Positions 19,901-29,129 of a stretch of DNA of 64,000 nt are shown in pieces (positions within the stretch are counted from its first letter, which is position 1; every line of letters starts with the position of its first letter). The stretch comes from Microvirga solisilvae (GTDB lineage: Bacteria; Pseudomonadota; Alphaproteobacteria; Rhizobiales; Beijerinckiaceae): the NCBI RefSeq assembly GCF_022808595.1, contig NZ_JAKUCN010000001.1:744001-808000 (forward strand). Reading direction: 5' to 3'. The translations under genes and the position numbers were made by a program. Under the pieces are notes generated by a model that saw nothing but the letters and a program-made list of their open reading frames with translations, had not been told where the DNA came from and did no database searches.

Positions 19901-21259
19901 GTCCCGGTCGAAAGTGCCGTTCGCAGTCACCGAAAGGGTTGGACCGAGCGCACGCGCCAGCGCCCTGTCGGCGGGTTGAAGACCATTCGCCCTGGCATCG
20001 ACCGAGAAGGTGAAACGGTCGGCGATGGCAGCATCGCTGACCGGGTTCATGGCGATGCGGGCGCTCAAGTTTTCGAGTGCCCCCTCCGGCAGGCGCACAC
20101 CCGCCACATCGAGCGAGCCGTTGATCCGAGGAGCCGTCATCGTGCCCTGCACACGCCCATCGAAGACGAGGCGCTGGATCTGGGCCTCACCCGCGCGAGT
20201 TGCGCTGCCATCATTCGGCAGAGCGCGGGCCTGCAGGGTCAGATCCAACGCTTGGTTTGCGCTGATGCCTCCCGTCATGTCGAAGCTCGCGACATTCGAG
20301 GTGATGCGAACAGGCTGGAAGCGAAGGCTGCGATCATCACCGATGGCGATGTTGCCCACGAGCTGGGTCGTTCCAGAAAACACCGGTGCGGCAGGCGCAG
20401 GCAACAGTCCTTCGATCCGCGCAGCGAGATCGGCATCGACAGTATAGCCCGCACCCGCTCGCCTGACCGTCGTTGTGCCCGCGGCTCCAATGGTCGCCCC
20501 GGCGGAAAAATCGAGCCGCGCCGCAAAATTGCTCAATGGCCCTTGACCGGTGAGTTTGAGGTCGACCGGCGGCAATCCGGGCAAGGCGAGAAGACGTGCC
20601 GCAATGCCTCCGGCAGGTTCCTGATGCGTCAGGTCGAGTGCCAGCCGGTTCGTCTGCGGCACGTAGCTGAGATTGATCGAAAGACGCCCGGGCGCGTCGA
20701 GGCGTCGGGCTGCGAAGTCGAGTCGGAGCCCCTCGTTGGGATCACCGAGATTGGCCGCACCTTGGGCGGAAAGACGCGCTGCGGTGCCGAGGATCGGCTC
20801 ACCAAGAGCAAGCTCCTGCAGGGAGAACTTCTCGATGATGACTTTGACCGGCAATTCCGGCAGAACCGGCTCGTCGGAAACGGCGACACGCTCTTCTTCC
20901 GTGGTCGCCGGCTTACGGGCGATTTGCAGACGGTCGATCTGGAGTTCATCGACCTCGAGCCGTCCACGCAGCAGCGCCGTCCGTGTCCAGACGAGACGCG
21001 CACGGTCGAGCGTCAGCCAAACACCGTTACGATCCGAAATGCGTACATCCCGGATGACGGCGTTGGAGGAGAGAGCCCCTTCGATGCTGCCGATGCTGAC
21101 CTGCGTGGCGGGAGTCGACAGAAGGCGCGAGATCAAGCTCGCCAGCGCGCTCTGATCGGTCTGGGCCCGGCTCGGTGATCCCGCGACAAGCCAGAGAAGT
21201 CCGAGCACCAAAGCGGCGGCAACAGCGAAGACAGTGAAATATCGGCGCAGCTTCATCAT
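16955..21259 (-). CDS. tamB: Translocation and assembly module inner-membrane protein TamB
   Basis: This 1,434-residue protein is anchored by an N-terminal transmembrane helix (residues 8-28). A very long repetitive beta-rich region follows, with recurring strands of the AsmA/TamB/YicH type (VEGxxxxPxVxGxaxL). The C-terminal DUF490 domain ends in GVTVDVDLTRRLKAQG and GLGFEMEY, which resembles an outer-membrane beta-strand signal. TamB bridges the periplasm and works with TamA in assembling outer-membrane proteins; the related beta-taco proteins also move phospholipids. The ATG overlaps the tamA stop (TGATG), so the pair is translationally coupled. Confidence 0.92.
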   Translation of the reverse strand: MMKLRRYFTVFAVAAALVLGLLWLVAGSPSRAQTDQSALASLISRLLSTPATQVSIGSIEGALSSNAVIRDVRISDRNGVWLTLDRARLVWTRTALLRGRLEVDELQIDRLQIARKPATTEEERVAVSDEPVLPELPVKVIIEKFSLQELALGEPILGTAARLSAQGAANLGDPNEGLRLDFAARRLDAPGRLSINLSYVPQTNRLALDLTHQEPAGGIAARLLALPGLPPVDLKLTGQGPLSNFAARLDFSAGATIGAAGTTTVRRAGAGYTVDADLAARIEGLLPAPAAPVFSGTTQLVGNIAIGDDRSLRFQPVRITSNVASFDMTGGISANQALDLTLQARALPNDGSATRAGEAQIQRLVFDGRVQGTMTAPRINGSLDVAGVRLPEGALENLSARIAMNPVSDAAIADRFTFSVDARANGLQPADRALARALGPTLSVTANGTFDRDGIANVDTARVETTTAKAGFSGRVASSILDGNLDADIPALAAFSGITGRTLRGSASFRAKLSGNPGKADIVATVDANLRDLSTGTPPLDGLLGRSVTANGVMRRVPGGFGFENFRIDGAHLDARIDGRATQSTANLGFDLTIDEIRHLDTRLSAGRANVTARLTGSLEKPDVTATATLTDVRALDRPIPRLVLTMDAKDVTGALDAALNLEGQVGSKPATGTMHLARPAEGGWNLDRLDVNVGSVSLSGSLRIAANELAQGRISLSGSNLDDLSPLLLTKLDGSLDADIQLNAQGGRQDVSVTANGTRVSVADVAVRDFDARMSISDLYNRPVIDGAVQAAEVRAGGQTFRNVRLAAEGSPQSSLVTASAIGQGFDLDAQARVVPGDTTRIELANFTARRGGRRLALAQPATISLQGGAAIIRGLVIAADQGRVSVSGTVGNRLDLAVDIRSLPLQIAEIAVPNLGIVGIVNGNAAIRGEAGNPTGTYDVRVAGLATPETRQAGLPPLTVAAKGQIADQRATIDADVAAGRFGTLQIAGTIPLDTADALAVTIKGRTDLAVANSFLSAAGRRVTGSATLDLSVTGALTEPQVQGNVALSGGSFVDSLQGVQLNDIAGRFAARGQNLTIENLTARTPNGGAIAAQGRIGIDPAAGLPADIRITANRAQLVSNQTVDASADMDLAVSGPLMSRPRVAGRVNIITMNVSVPDRLPATLRPLPGTRHVQPTPAAAARLALARRQQAARTGGRPFSADLDLTITAQNRIFVRGRGINAELGGDLRLQDTSQDPIAIGAFELRRGRLDIIGRRIDFVRGRLDFTGDLTPSLDFLAETQVGDVTARIAVTGPASQPEFAFSSSPDLPQDEVLSRVLFQRPSGALSAGQALQLAQTVAQLSGGTGSDAFESLRRSLGVDSLDITVDSSGDPAVGVSRYISDNVRVGVRAGARPEESGVTVDVDLTRRLKAQGAVDAEGGTSVGLGFEMEY

Positions 21260-23244
21260 CAGAATGCCTGTCCGATGCCGACATAAACGGCAATGCCGCG
21301 ATCATCGCCCTGCTCGCGGCGTACAGGCATGGCAACGTCCAATCGAATGGGACCGATGGCCGTGTAGTAGCGCAGACCAAGGCCGGCGGAGACGCGAATG
21401 GATTCATCGAAATCCGGATAGCTCGATTCAAACGCCGTTCCGGCATCCACGAAAGGCACGATGCCGATCGTGTCGGTGATCTTGATCCGCGCCTCGACCG
21501 AGGCCTCGAGCAGGCTGCGCCCGCCGATGGGCTCGCCGAGGAATGTTGGGCTCAAAGTGCGATAGCCAAAGCCGCGAACGGAGCCGCCGCCACCTGCAAA
21601 GAAGCGCCGATTAGCGGGGATCTCGTCGAGCTCTGCTCCCACGATAGACCCGAGACCGAGACGACCGGCCAGCACGTAGCGCGCCTCCTCATCGAGGGGC
21701 CAATAGGTCGAAGCCGTTCCCTTCGCGACGGTGATGGGTACGGTGGAGCCGAGGAAATCGGGATAAGGCGTCACGGACGCTAGCAGCTTCATGCCACGAG
21801 TGGGATTGAGCGTGTCGTCCGTGGAGTCGTAGGTGACGGAGAGCGGCAGGCCCACGAGAGTGTAGTCGATCTGCCCGAGAATGTCGGAGGCTTGACCCTT
21901 CTCGTATTCGATTCCACCCTGGATCGAGAACGTATTGCTGAAGCGATGGCGGATACCTGCCGTTCCATTGAAGAGACGGCTCGTATAGCCCTCCGTGCGA
22001 TCGCGCTCCACCAGGGCCTCCGCCAGGAAGTCGTTGCGGCTTCCCCAGAGAGCAGGTTTCAGGAAGCTCGCGCGGAAGCGTCCGCCGAGGTCGTCCCACG
22101 AAAAATCCTCAGCGTCATCGTCGTTCAACCGACCGCCATTCTCGGTCAGATAGAAGATGTTGCCCTCGAACCTCAATCGTTCGGCGCCTCCGAACAGATT
22201 GCGGTGCGCCCAATAGGCCCTCAGCGCAGGACCATCGGTCGTCGAATATTGCACGGAAGCACCAATGACACGCGGCGGGCGTTCGGTGATGTCGACGAAG
22301 AGAGGCAGGTTGCCATAAGCATCGAGCGTCTCCCCCTCGCGAATACGCACCGAGGACAGGGCTTCGACGTTCAGGATCGATTTGCGCATCGATGTGAGTG
22401 TCGCGGGCGAATAAGGATCGCCCGGATCGGTATAGATGAAGGAGCGCACCACCGCCGGATCGACGTTCTCTGCGCCTCTCACCGTAATCTCGCCAATGCC
22501 CGCACGGGGGCCTGGATCGACGGTCAGCCCGACATCCATGACGTGCTGAGGATGGATGACGACGGGATCCTGCCGGGTCACTTTTGCGAAAGGCCGTGAC
22601 TGCGCCCGAAAATGATCGACGATCTGCGCCTGCGCGGCCAGAACATCGGCCGCGCGAGCCGGCTCGCCGGGCTTGACCCTGATGAGACGGGGCGGCAGTT
22701 CCTCAGGCGAGAAGGGACGCCCAGTCCTCGCATCGAGCACGTCGACATTTCGCAGTGTGAATTGCGAACCGGGATCGACCATCACCTGAACGGGCACCTG
22801 GGCCCGTGAGCGATAGGAACCTGCCGTGCGCATGGCAGCGTCGGGACGGAATGTCTGGAGGGATAACGGTATGCCTGCGACCGCAACAACGACGCGCGCA
22901 TTGTAATAACCTGCGCCCCATAGAGCATCCGTCAAGCGAGGCAGATCGGCCTCAGCCCTGCGGACGAGAGATTCCGCATCTGGAGGCGCGTCCCCTTTCA
23001 GGCTCTCAAGCGTCGAGGCGTCTTTGAGGATCTGAATAATGTTCTTGTCGTTGCCGACAACCGTGAATTCGAGGGCATAAGGCAGTGCATCGGCAGAGGG
23101 AGGCGGCGCTTCATCCCCTTTTCCGAACAGACCGAAGAAGTCGAAGGCAACGGCAGGCGCAATTGACACTCCGCTGGACAAAAGCCCCGCGAGGATCATG
23201 AGGAAGGAATATTTCCTGGTTGCCGACCATACCAACGGAGCCAC
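21259..23244 (-). CDS. tamA: Outer-membrane assembly protein TamA (BamA/Omp85 family)
   Basis: This 661-residue protein has an N-terminal signal peptide (ending near APAVAFD), POTRA-type repeats up to about residue 320 and a C-terminal Omp85 beta-barrel. The barrel shows the RGF-type loop in GGGGSVRGFGYRTL, the VPFVDAG strand and the terminal VYVGIGQAF. It would insert outer-membrane proteins together with TamB, encoded immediately downstream. The arrangement tamA-tamB is common in Alphaproteobacteria. Confidence 0.92.
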   Translation of the reverse strand: MAPLVWSATRKYSFLMILAGLLSSGVSIAPAVAFDFFGLFGKGDEAPPPSADALPYALEFTVVGNDKNIIQILKDASTLESLKGDAPPDAESLVRRAEADLPRLTDALWGAGYYNARVVVAVAGIPLSLQTFRPDAAMRTAGSYRSRAQVPVQVMVDPGSQFTLRNVDVLDARTGRPFSPEELPPRLIRVKPGEPARAADVLAAQAQIVDHFRAQSRPFAKVTRQDPVVIHPQHVMDVGLTVDPGPRAGIGEITVRGAENVDPAVVRSFIYTDPGDPYSPATLTSMRKSILNVEALSSVRIREGETLDAYGNLPLFVDITERPPRVIGASVQYSTTDGPALRAYWAHRNLFGGAERLRFEGNIFYLTENGGRLNDDDAEDFSWDDLGGRFRASFLKPALWGSRNDFLAEALVERDRTEGYTSRLFNGTAGIRHRFSNTFSIQGGIEYEKGQASDILGQIDYTLVGLPLSVTYDSTDDTLNPTRGMKLLASVTPYPDFLGSTVPITVAKGTASTYWPLDEEARYVLAGRLGLGSIVGAELDEIPANRRFFAGGGGSVRGFGYRTLSPTFLGEPIGGRSLLEASVEARIKITDTIGIVPFVDAGTAFESSYPDFDESIRVSAGLGLRYYTAIGPIRLDVAMPVRREQGDDRGIAVYVGIGQAF

Positions 23245-23364
23245 GATTGCCCTAACTACAAAACCAACTATGCACCTTCACCGTTTCCCAAGACTTCGCC
23301 GCCAAATAGGGCGAAATCTGGGACGCTGTAGCCGCAACCCGCCATAATCCGGCCCATCCACATC

Positions 23365-24126
23365 ATGAAGCTCTTCGACATCACCGACCGCCTTGCCCTC
23401 GTAACCGGATCGTCCAGAGGCATTGGATACGCAATTGCCCGTGGTCTCTCCGATGCCGGCGCCACAATCGTGTTGAATGGCCGTGACACCGAGGCTTTGG
23501 AGAAGGCGCGAGCCACGCTGGCAGCGGAAGGGCGCAATGTTCATGCCCGCTGTTTCGATGTTACGGATGCCCGAGCGGTAGAGACAGTCATCGCCGAAAT
23601 CGAATCCGGGATCGGCCCTATCGAAATCCTGTTCAACAATGCAGGCATCCAGCACCGCGCCCCGCTGGAGGAATTCCCGCTCGACGCCTGGGAGAGATTG
23701 AAGGCTGCCAATATCGACAGCGTCTTCTTCGTCGGCCAAGCCGTCGCCAAGCGTATGATCCCTCGCAAGCGCGGCAAGATCATCAACATCGCCTCCGTTC
23801 AGGCGGAACTCGCGCGTCCCAGTATCGCGCCTTACACAGCCACGAAGGGTGCAGTGAAAATGCTGACCAAGGGCATGGCGACCGATTGGGCGCGCCATGG
23901 CCTGCAAGTCAACGCGATTGGTCCCGGCTATTTCAGAACCGAGCTCAACGCCGCCCTCGTCGCCGATCGGGACTTTTCCGCATGGCTGGAAAAGCGCACG
24001 CCTGCGGGCCGCTGGGGAAACGTGGACGAGTTGATTGGTGCCGCCGTTTTCCTGGCCTCGGACGCATCGAGCTTCGTCAACGGCCACGTCCTCTACGTGG
24101 ATGGCGGGATTACATCCAGCTTGTGA
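23365..24126 (+). CDS. Short-chain dehydrogenase/reductase (gluconate 5-dehydrogenase-like)
   Basis: This 253-residue SDR has the cofactor motif TGSSRGIG (14-21), NNAG (91-94) and the catalytic residues Ser144, Tyr157 and Lys161 in YTATK. Sequence style (FDITDRLALVTGSSRGIG, NGRDTEALEKA) is that of the gluconate/2-keto-gluconate 5-reductase group, so a sugar-acid ketone is the likeliest substrate. The motif NGRD after beta-2 carries Arg40, compatible with NADP(H). It stands alone between convergent and divergent neighbours, so context does not narrow the substrate. Confidence 0.8.
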   Translation: MKLFDITDRLALVTGSSRGIGYAIARGLSDAGATIVLNGRDTEALEKARATLAAEGRNVHARCFDVTDARAVETVIAEIESGIGPIEILFNNAGIQHRAPLEEFPLDAWERLKAANIDSVFFVGQAVAKRMIPRKRGKIINIASVQAELARPSIAPYTATKGAVKMLTKGMATDWARHGLQVNAIGPGYFRTELNAALVADRDFSAWLEKRTPAGRWGNVDELIGAAVFLASDASSFVNGHVLYVDGGITSSL

Positions 24127-24133
24127 TTCCTGT

Positions 24134-24682
24134 TCAGGGCTTTACGGCCTCGTGCATTTTCTGCGCGCCTTCCAACTGGCGCTGTAGCTCGGGAATGATC
24201 TGATCGGCGAAACCCTTGAGCTCCGGATTGGGACCTTCGCTCGCCACCCGATAGATTCTAAGTTCCTGTTCCAGCGCCTGAACCTGGATTTCCGAGTAAC
24301 GGCGGCTCAGCGCAAGATAGTCCAAGGGCTCCAGGTTCTCGAGAATGACGCGGTGCTCAAACTCCTTCATGGACGGCAGTTGCAGACTGCGCTCCTTGGC
24401 GAATGCCTCAAGCCGCTGCAGAAAGCCCGCACGGAAATCGGCGGCGCTCGTCGCGTAAGTCCTCACATCCGGCTTGGTTTCACGGCTTGAGGCCAATTTG
24501 GCAGCCTCTGCCTGAAAGATGGCAGAGCTGTAGGCCAAGCGGAGAAACTCCTGCGGTTCGATGCGGCGGGTCTGCGCAGGCGCGCCGCCCGCCCCCTGTC
24601 CTTGTGCCGATGCCGTGGCGGTCATTCCCGCGAATACAGCCAGAGCGAACAATGCGATGATCAGATGGTTCAGGCTTTTCAT
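24134..24682 (-). CDS. Periplasmic DUF4142 protein, downstream of napC
   Basis: This 182-residue protein has a signal peptide (LIIALFALAVFAGMTATASAQ) and a helical DUF4142 domain with a ferritin-like four-helix appearance (FLRLAYSSAIFQAEAAKLAS, SEIQVQALEQEL). The function of the domain is unknown; members are periplasmic or outer-membrane associated. It begins only 4 bp after the napC stop on the same strand, so it is probably the seventh gene of the nitrate reductase operon. Nothing in the sequence indicates a cofactor, and no CXXCH is present. Confidence 0.8.
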   Translation of the reverse strand: MKSLNHLIIALFALAVFAGMTATASAQGQGAGGAPAQTRRIEPQEFLRLAYSSAIFQAEAAKLASSRETKPDVRTYATSAADFRAGFLQRLEAFAKERSLQLPSMKEFEHRVILENLEPLDYLALSRRYSEIQVQALEQELRIYRVASEGPNPELKGFADQIIPELQRQLEGAQKMHEAVKP

Positions 24683-24686
24683 GACG

Positions 24687-25304
24687 TTACTGCCACCCCG
24701 GAACGCCTGACATGTCGGGCAGTCGATGCGCGATGCCTTTGTGACAGTCGATGCAGGTTCTCTCGCCGGAGAAGAGGAGACGCTCGTGAGCGGATGCCGC
24801 GCGTGGATTCTGCTTGCTCAGATCCATCGATTCAGAACTATGGCAGTTACGGCACTCCAATGAATCGTTGGCCTTCATCCGCGCCCACTCACGCTCCGCC
24901 AGATGTTTCCTGAGCGCCAGAAACTTTTCCCGTGTGTCGATGGAGCCGAAGATATGGCCCCAGACCTCCTTTGAGGCCTGCATCTTGCGGGCGATCTTGT
25001 TGGTCCATTCATGGGGCACGTGACAATCCGGGCATGTGGCGCGCACGCCGGAGCGGTTCGTGAAATGGATCGTTCCCTTCAACTCCTCGAAAACATTCAC
25101 TTCCATTTCATGGCAGCTCGTACAAAACTTTTCTGTATTCGTCGCTTCAAGCGCGGTGTTGAAAGCTCCCCAGAAGAAGACGCCCGCTACGAAGCCGCCG
25201 AGCGTCAGAAAAGCCAAACTGAGATAGGTCGGCGGGCTCAACGCCGTCGCAACCCAGCGATTTCCGCGAAACCACCCCCAGGCCCGAGCAATCCCTGCCG
25301 CCAT
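24687..25304 (-). CDS. napC: Tetraheme c-type cytochrome NapC
   Basis: This 205-residue NapC/NirT quinol dehydrogenase has an N-terminal membrane anchor ([21 protein letters not shown]) and four heme-binding motifs: CTSCH, CPDCH, CRNCH and CIDCH. It passes electrons from membrane ubiquinol to the NapAB complex in the periplasm. The start codon overlaps the napB stop (TGATG). Confidence 0.93.
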   Translation of the reverse strand: MAAGIARAWGWFRGNRWVATALSPPTYLSLAFLTLGGFVAGVFFWGAFNTALEATNTEKFCTSCHEMEVNVFEELKGTIHFTNRSGVRATCPDCHVPHEWTNKIARKMQASKEVWGHIFGSIDTREKFLALRKHLAEREWARMKANDSLECRNCHSSESMDLSKQNPRAASAHERLLFSGERTCIDCHKGIAHRLPDMSGVPGWQ

Positions 25305-25777
25305 CAGCGTCTCCTTCGTTCCGGCTGCCTCTCAGGCTCTGTGATCGCGTCCATGTCGGTGAACACGTTCTCCACGAGAGGCTTCGCAGTCGTCTGCGGC
25401 ACGTGACAGGACACGCAGACGTAACGTCGTGGCGCGAGCCCTCCGAGGGTATTGCCGGCACGGTCCTGATAATGCGTGACACTGATCATCGGAGCCTGGC
25501 TCTGCTCCGTGAACTTGCGTGCATGGCACGACATGCATTTGTTGCCATTCAGGTCGACGGCATAGCCTTCGATGGAATGCGGAATAACGGGAGGCTGATC
25601 GGGATAGTTGCGGCCGACGCGGACATCATCGGTCACCTGCCGCTGCATCGGCGGCGCGGGCGTTTCCTTCGTGAATGGCTGGGGCCCGCGCAAGCGCGGC
25701 GCGTCCTGCGCCAGAATAGCGCCTGCAGCCAGACATGGAACTATGCTGATCACGCACAAGAAAAGTCCTCGCCTCAT
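25304..25777 (-). CDS. napB: Diheme cytochrome c NapB, small subunit of periplasmic nitrate reductase
   Basis: This 157-residue protein starts at 25777, where the ATG overlaps the napA stop (ATGA); the longer frame upstream is napA in another register. A signal peptide ([20 protein letters not shown]) leads into the mature protein. Two CXXCH motifs, CMSCH and CVSCH, bind the hemes. It relays electrons from NapC to NapA. Confidence 0.93.
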   Translation of the reverse strand: MRRGLFLCVISIVPCLAAGAILAQDAPRLRGPQPFTKETPAPPMQRQVTDDVRVGRNYPDQPPVIPHSIEGYAVDLNGNKCMSCHARKFTEQSQAPMISVTHYQDRAGNTLGGLAPRRYVCVSCHVPQTTAKPLVENVFTDMDAITEPERQPERRRR

Positions 25778-28293
25778 TGCTGATCTCCTGCATCGGCCAT
25801 GGCAGCAGCAACGATCTTGACCGCGCATTTCTTGAAGTCGGTCTGTTTCGAGATCGGATCCGTCGCGTCGAGGGTCACCTTGTTGATGAGCTGACTGGCA
25901 TCGAAGAACGGAACGAAGATAAGCCCGGGCGGCACACGATTGCGCCCGCGCGTCTCGACCCTGCTCCGGATCTCTCCACGCCGCGAAATGACCCTCACCT
26001 CCTGCCCGCGCCGGAGATTGCGCTTGGCGGCATCGTCCGGGTGCATGAACACGACCGCGCCGGGGAAGGCCTTGTAGAGTTCGGGAACGCGCAGGGTCAT
26101 CGAGCCCGAATGCCAATGCTCGAGAACGCGGCCTGTGACGAGCCAGAGATCGTACTCGGCATCAGGAGATTCCGCCGGAGGCTCATAAGGCGCTCCGACG
26201 ATGTTGGCCTTCTTGTCGGGATTTCCGTAGAACTGTATCCCGCTGCCTTTCTCGACATAAGGATCGTAACCCTCCCGGTAGCGCCAAAGCGTCTCTCGAC
26301 CGTCCACCACCGGCCAGCGAAGTCCCCTCACCTCATGATAGAAATCGAAAGGCGCCAGATCGTGCCCGTGGCCGCGACCGAAACTGGCATATTCCTCGAA
26401 CAATCCCTTCTGAACATAGAAACCGAAGGCCTTTGACTCAGGGTTCTCATAGGCCGCGTTGATCTCCGACAAGGGGAACTTGTCGACCTCGCCATTGGCG
26501 AAGAGAACATCGAAAAGGCTCTTGCCCTTGTATTGCGGGTTCGCATCCAGAATCTGGGCGGGCCAAACCTCGTCGGTCGTGAACCGCTTGGAGAATTCCA
26601 TCAACTGCCAGAGATCGGAGCGCGCCTCTCCCGGTGCGTTGACGAGCTGGTGCCAGAAATGCGTGCGCCGCTCCGCATTGCCGTAGGCGCCCTCCTTTTC
26701 CACCCACATGGCGGCAGGAAGGATCAGATCTGCGGCCATCGCAGTGACGGTCGGATACGCGTCCGAGACCACGATGAAGTTCGCCGGGTTCCGGTAACCG
26801 GGATAAGTCTCGTTATTGGTGTTCGGCGCCGTCTGGAGGTTGTTGTTGACCATGATCCAGTAGGCGTTGAGCTTGCCGTCCTTGAGCATGCGGTCCTGCT
26901 GTACGGCATGGTAGCCGACCTTATCGGGCAGAAGACCGTGCGGCAGCTTCCAGATTTCCTCCGCATGCTTGCGATGCTCGGGATTGTTGACCTGCATGTC
27001 GGCGGGCAGGCGATGACTGAAGGTGCCGACCTCGCGGGCGGTGCCGCAGGCCGAAGGCTGGCCGGTGAGCGAGAAGGGAGAGTTCCCCGGCTCTGAAATC
27101 TTTCCAGTGAGCAGGTGAAGGTTATAGACCATGTGGTTCGCCCAGACGCCACGGACGTGCTGGTTGAAGCCCATGGTCCAGAGCGACATGACCTTGGTCT
27201 TCGGATCCGCGTAGATCTTCGCGAGTGCCTCCAACCGCTCCTTGGGAACGCCCGACAGTTCGGACGCCTTTTCGACGGTGTACTGACTGACGAGTTTTGC
27301 GTATTCGTCGAAACTCGCCGGCTGCGAAACCTGCGCATCATTGGCATGCTGCGCCCGCTGCTCCAGCACGTTGTCCGGCCGCAGGCCGTATCCGATATCC
27401 GTATTCGCCAGCCGGAAGTTGCAGTGCTTTTCGACGAACTCCCTGTTCACCGCGCCATTCTGAATGATGTAATTCGCGATGTAGTTCATGATCGCGAGGT
27501 CCGAATTCGGCTTGAAGATCACGGCCATATCGGACAGGTCCGTCGTCCTGTGCTCGTAGGTCGAGAGCGTCGCGATCCGCACATGCGGATGGCTGAGACG
27601 GCGGTCGGTCACCCGGGTCCACAGGATCGGATGCATCTCCGCCATGTTCGAGCCCCAGAGCACGAAGGCATCGGCATTCTCGAAATCGTCGTAGCACCCC
27701 ATCGGCTCGTCCATGCCGAAGGTGCGAATGAAGGTGACGGCGGCTGAGGCCATACAATGGCGGGCATTCGGATCGAGGTTGTTGGTGCGAAAGCCTGCAC
27801 GCATGAGTTTGGAAGCGGCATAGCCCTCCCAGATGGTCCACTGGCCTGAGCCGAACATGCCGACAGCCTCAGGCCCCTTCTCCTTCAACACGCGCTTCCA
27901 TTGCCGCGCCATTTCATCGAAAGCCTGATCCCAGGAGACGGGCTGGAACTCTCCATCCTTCGCGTATTGCCCGTTCTTCATGCGCATCAGGGGCTGCGTG
28001 AGGCGGTCGCTGCCATACATGATCTTGGACAGGAAATAGCCCTTCACGCAGTTGAGGCCGCGATTGACCTCCGCCTGCATGTCCCCGTGCGTGGCAACGA
28101 CACGGCCGTCTTTCACCCCAACCATCACGCCGCAACCCGTTCCGCAAAAACGGCAAGGCGCTTTCGACCACTGGATCTGAATGTCCTCGCCTGTCGCGAT
28201 ATTCTGCGCGCTCGCCGGCAGAACGACATTCGCAGCCGAGGCTGCAGCGGCTGCGGCCTGGGCCTTCAAGACGGTTCGGCGCGTGAGATCCAT
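25774..28293 (-). CDS. napA: Periplasmic nitrate reductase catalytic subunit NapA
   Basis: This 839-residue molybdoenzyme reduces nitrate to nitrite in the periplasm. It carries a twin-arginine signal (LTRRTVLK, residues 3-10). The [4Fe-4S] ligands are Cys47, Cys50, Cys54 and Cys82. The molybdenum ligand is Cys180 in [10 protein letters not shown], as expected for Nap-type bis-MGD enzymes. The C-terminal domain includes [13 protein letters not shown], the usual cofactor-contact region. Length matches NapA of other Proteobacteria. Confidence 0.96.
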   Translation of the reverse strand: MDLTRRTVLKAQAAAAAASAANVVLPASAQNIATGEDIQIQWSKAPCRFCGTGCGVMVGVKDGRVVATHGDMQAEVNRGLNCVKGYFLSKIMYGSDRLTQPLMRMKNGQYAKDGEFQPVSWDQAFDEMARQWKRVLKEKGPEAVGMFGSGQWTIWEGYAASKLMRAGFRTNNLDPNARHCMASAAVTFIRTFGMDEPMGCYDDFENADAFVLWGSNMAEMHPILWTRVTDRRLSHPHVRIATLSTYEHRTTDLSDMAVIFKPNSDLAIMNYIANYIIQNGAVNREFVEKHCNFRLANTDIGYGLRPDNVLEQRAQHANDAQVSQPASFDEYAKLVSQYTVEKASELSGVPKERLEALAKIYADPKTKVMSLWTMGFNQHVRGVWANHMVYNLHLLTGKISEPGNSPFSLTGQPSACGTAREVGTFSHRLPADMQVNNPEHRKHAEEIWKLPHGLLPDKVGYHAVQQDRMLKDGKLNAYWIMVNNNLQTAPNTNNETYPGYRNPANFIVVSDAYPTVTAMAADLILPAAMWVEKEGAYGNAERRTHFWHQLVNAPGEARSDLWQLMEFSKRFTTDEVWPAQILDANPQYKGKSLFDVLFANGEVDKFPLSEINAAYENPESKAFGFYVQKGLFEEYASFGRGHGHDLAPFDFYHEVRGLRWPVVDGRETLWRYREGYDPYVEKGSGIQFYGNPDKKANIVGAPYEPPAESPDAEYDLWLVTGRVLEHWHSGSMTLRVPELYKAFPGAVVFMHPDDAAKRNLRRGQEVRVISRRGEIRSRVETRGRNRVPPGLIFVPFFDASQLINKVTLDATDPISKQTDFKKCAVKIVAAAMADAGDQQ

Positions 28294-28299
28294 GATTAT

Positions 28300-28557
28300 C
28301 TACTCCCGCTCTTGCACAGGTTCGAAGTGATGAAAGACCAACGTGGCGGCCAGGACGCCATCGAGCACCTGAATGGCGTTGATACGCTCCACAACCTGGC
28401 TCTCGGTGCTTGTCTCCAGGGTGACGATCAACTTCCCGGTGTCTTCGCCGCCATGAATCTCCGTACCCTCAATTGCCTCGAGGCTTTCGATGATCGAGCG
28501 AACGCGATCAGGACGGCTGTGAACGATGAGACTGGAGATGTGACATTCGGGATTCAT
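28300..28557 (-). CDS. napD: NapA maturation chaperone NapD
   Basis: This 85-residue cytoplasmic protein starts at 28557, overlapping the napF stop as ATGA. It opens with HISSLIVHSRPDRV, the conserved NapD N-terminus, and has the ferredoxin-like fold of the family (GEDTGKLIVTLET). NapD binds the twin-arginine signal of NapA and holds it until the cofactor is inserted. It lies 6 bp before napA. Confidence 0.93.
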   Translation of the reverse strand: MNPECHISSLIVHSRPDRVRSIIESLEAIEGTEIHGGEDTGKLIVTLETSTESQVVERINAIQVLDGVLAATLVFHHFEPVQERE

Positions 28558-28847
28558 GCGCGCGCCTCGATGGTGGAGAGACCGATGGCATCGGCAGGAC
28601 AGGCCTGGAGGCAATCGCCGCACCCCGTGCAGGTATCGTTCATGATCCTGGGGCGGGCTCCGCCGATGGCGAGTTCGAAGCGCACGGCGCCTGTCGGGCA
28701 CGCATCCCGGCAGCTCATGCAGGCAATTCCATGAAAGGCGAAGCAAGCTTGGCCGATGACCGCTATCGGAGGCCCGGATGGTTCGGGCGTTTCGGCGAAG
28801 CGTCCGAGAAGGAAGCTGCGGCGCCCGGGGTCGGGAGCGTCATCCAT
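28554..28847 (-). CDS. napF: Shortened ferredoxin-type protein NapF
   Basis: This 97-residue protein has the N-terminal DPGRRSFLLGRF that matches NapF starts, then two four-cysteine clusters: C35, C43, C46, C50 and C73, C76, C79, C83. Typical NapF is about 160 residues with four [4Fe-4S] motifs. The N-terminal stretch here joins directly to the C-terminal half, so the first two clusters are missing. NapF assists loading of the iron-sulfur centre into NapA in the cytoplasm. The start has GGGAGG upstream and follows napE by 12 bp. Confidence 0.88.
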   Translation of the reverse strand: MDDAPDPGRRSFLLGRFAETPEPSGPPIAVIGQACFAFHGIACMSCRDACPTGAVRFELAIGGARPRIMNDTCTGCGDCLQACPADAIGLSTIEARA

Positions 28848-28859
28848 GACCGCCTCCCG

Positions 28860-29024
28860 TCAGACTGGACCGGGGGGGCCGGTGAACAGGTAGTACATCC
28901 AGACGAGAAAGCCCCAGCCGGCAACCACGCCAACGGCAATGAACGGCCAGATCAGGACAGCTAGAATGAGGAAGGTAAGCGTCTCCCGCCGCCTGCTGCC
29001 GGTTTCCGAGAGGTTCTGTCGCAT
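28860..29024 (-). CDS. napE: NapE, small membrane subunit of the nap operon
   Basis: This 54-residue protein begins MRQNLSETGSRRRETLTF, followed by one long transmembrane helix (FLILAVLIWPFIAVGVVAGW) and a short tail. Size, position at the head of the operon and the RRRE-T-F motif before the helix identify NapE. Its exact role in nitrate reduction is not established. It is the first gene of napEFDABC; the 105 bp upstream, shared with the end of quiC, must hold the promoter. Confidence 0.9.
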   Translation of the reverse strand: MRQNLSETGSRRRETLTFLILAVLIWPFIAVGVVAGWGFLVWMYYLFTGPPGPV

Positions 29025-29129
29025 TCTTGAGCGCTCGGATGGACTTCAGCTTAACGGTAACGCTTCAGCCTCGTCGTCAGTTCCACTCGAAAGACAACTT
29101 CTCCTGCTCTTCCTATTCTCGTCCGAATA

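Noticed and set aside
19065-21178. Long plus-strand frames inside tamB (304 and 400 codons)
   Set aside because: They are antisense shadows of tamB, with biased composition and no domain signals.
25304-26116. 270-residue version of NapB
   Set aside because: The upstream third is napA in another frame. The ATG at 25777 overlaps the napA stop and starts a proper signal peptide.
29025-29129. FNR box upstream of napE
   Set aside because: Only a half-site-like TTGAT is seen next to the quiC stop; the matching ATCAA half is absent at the right spacing.
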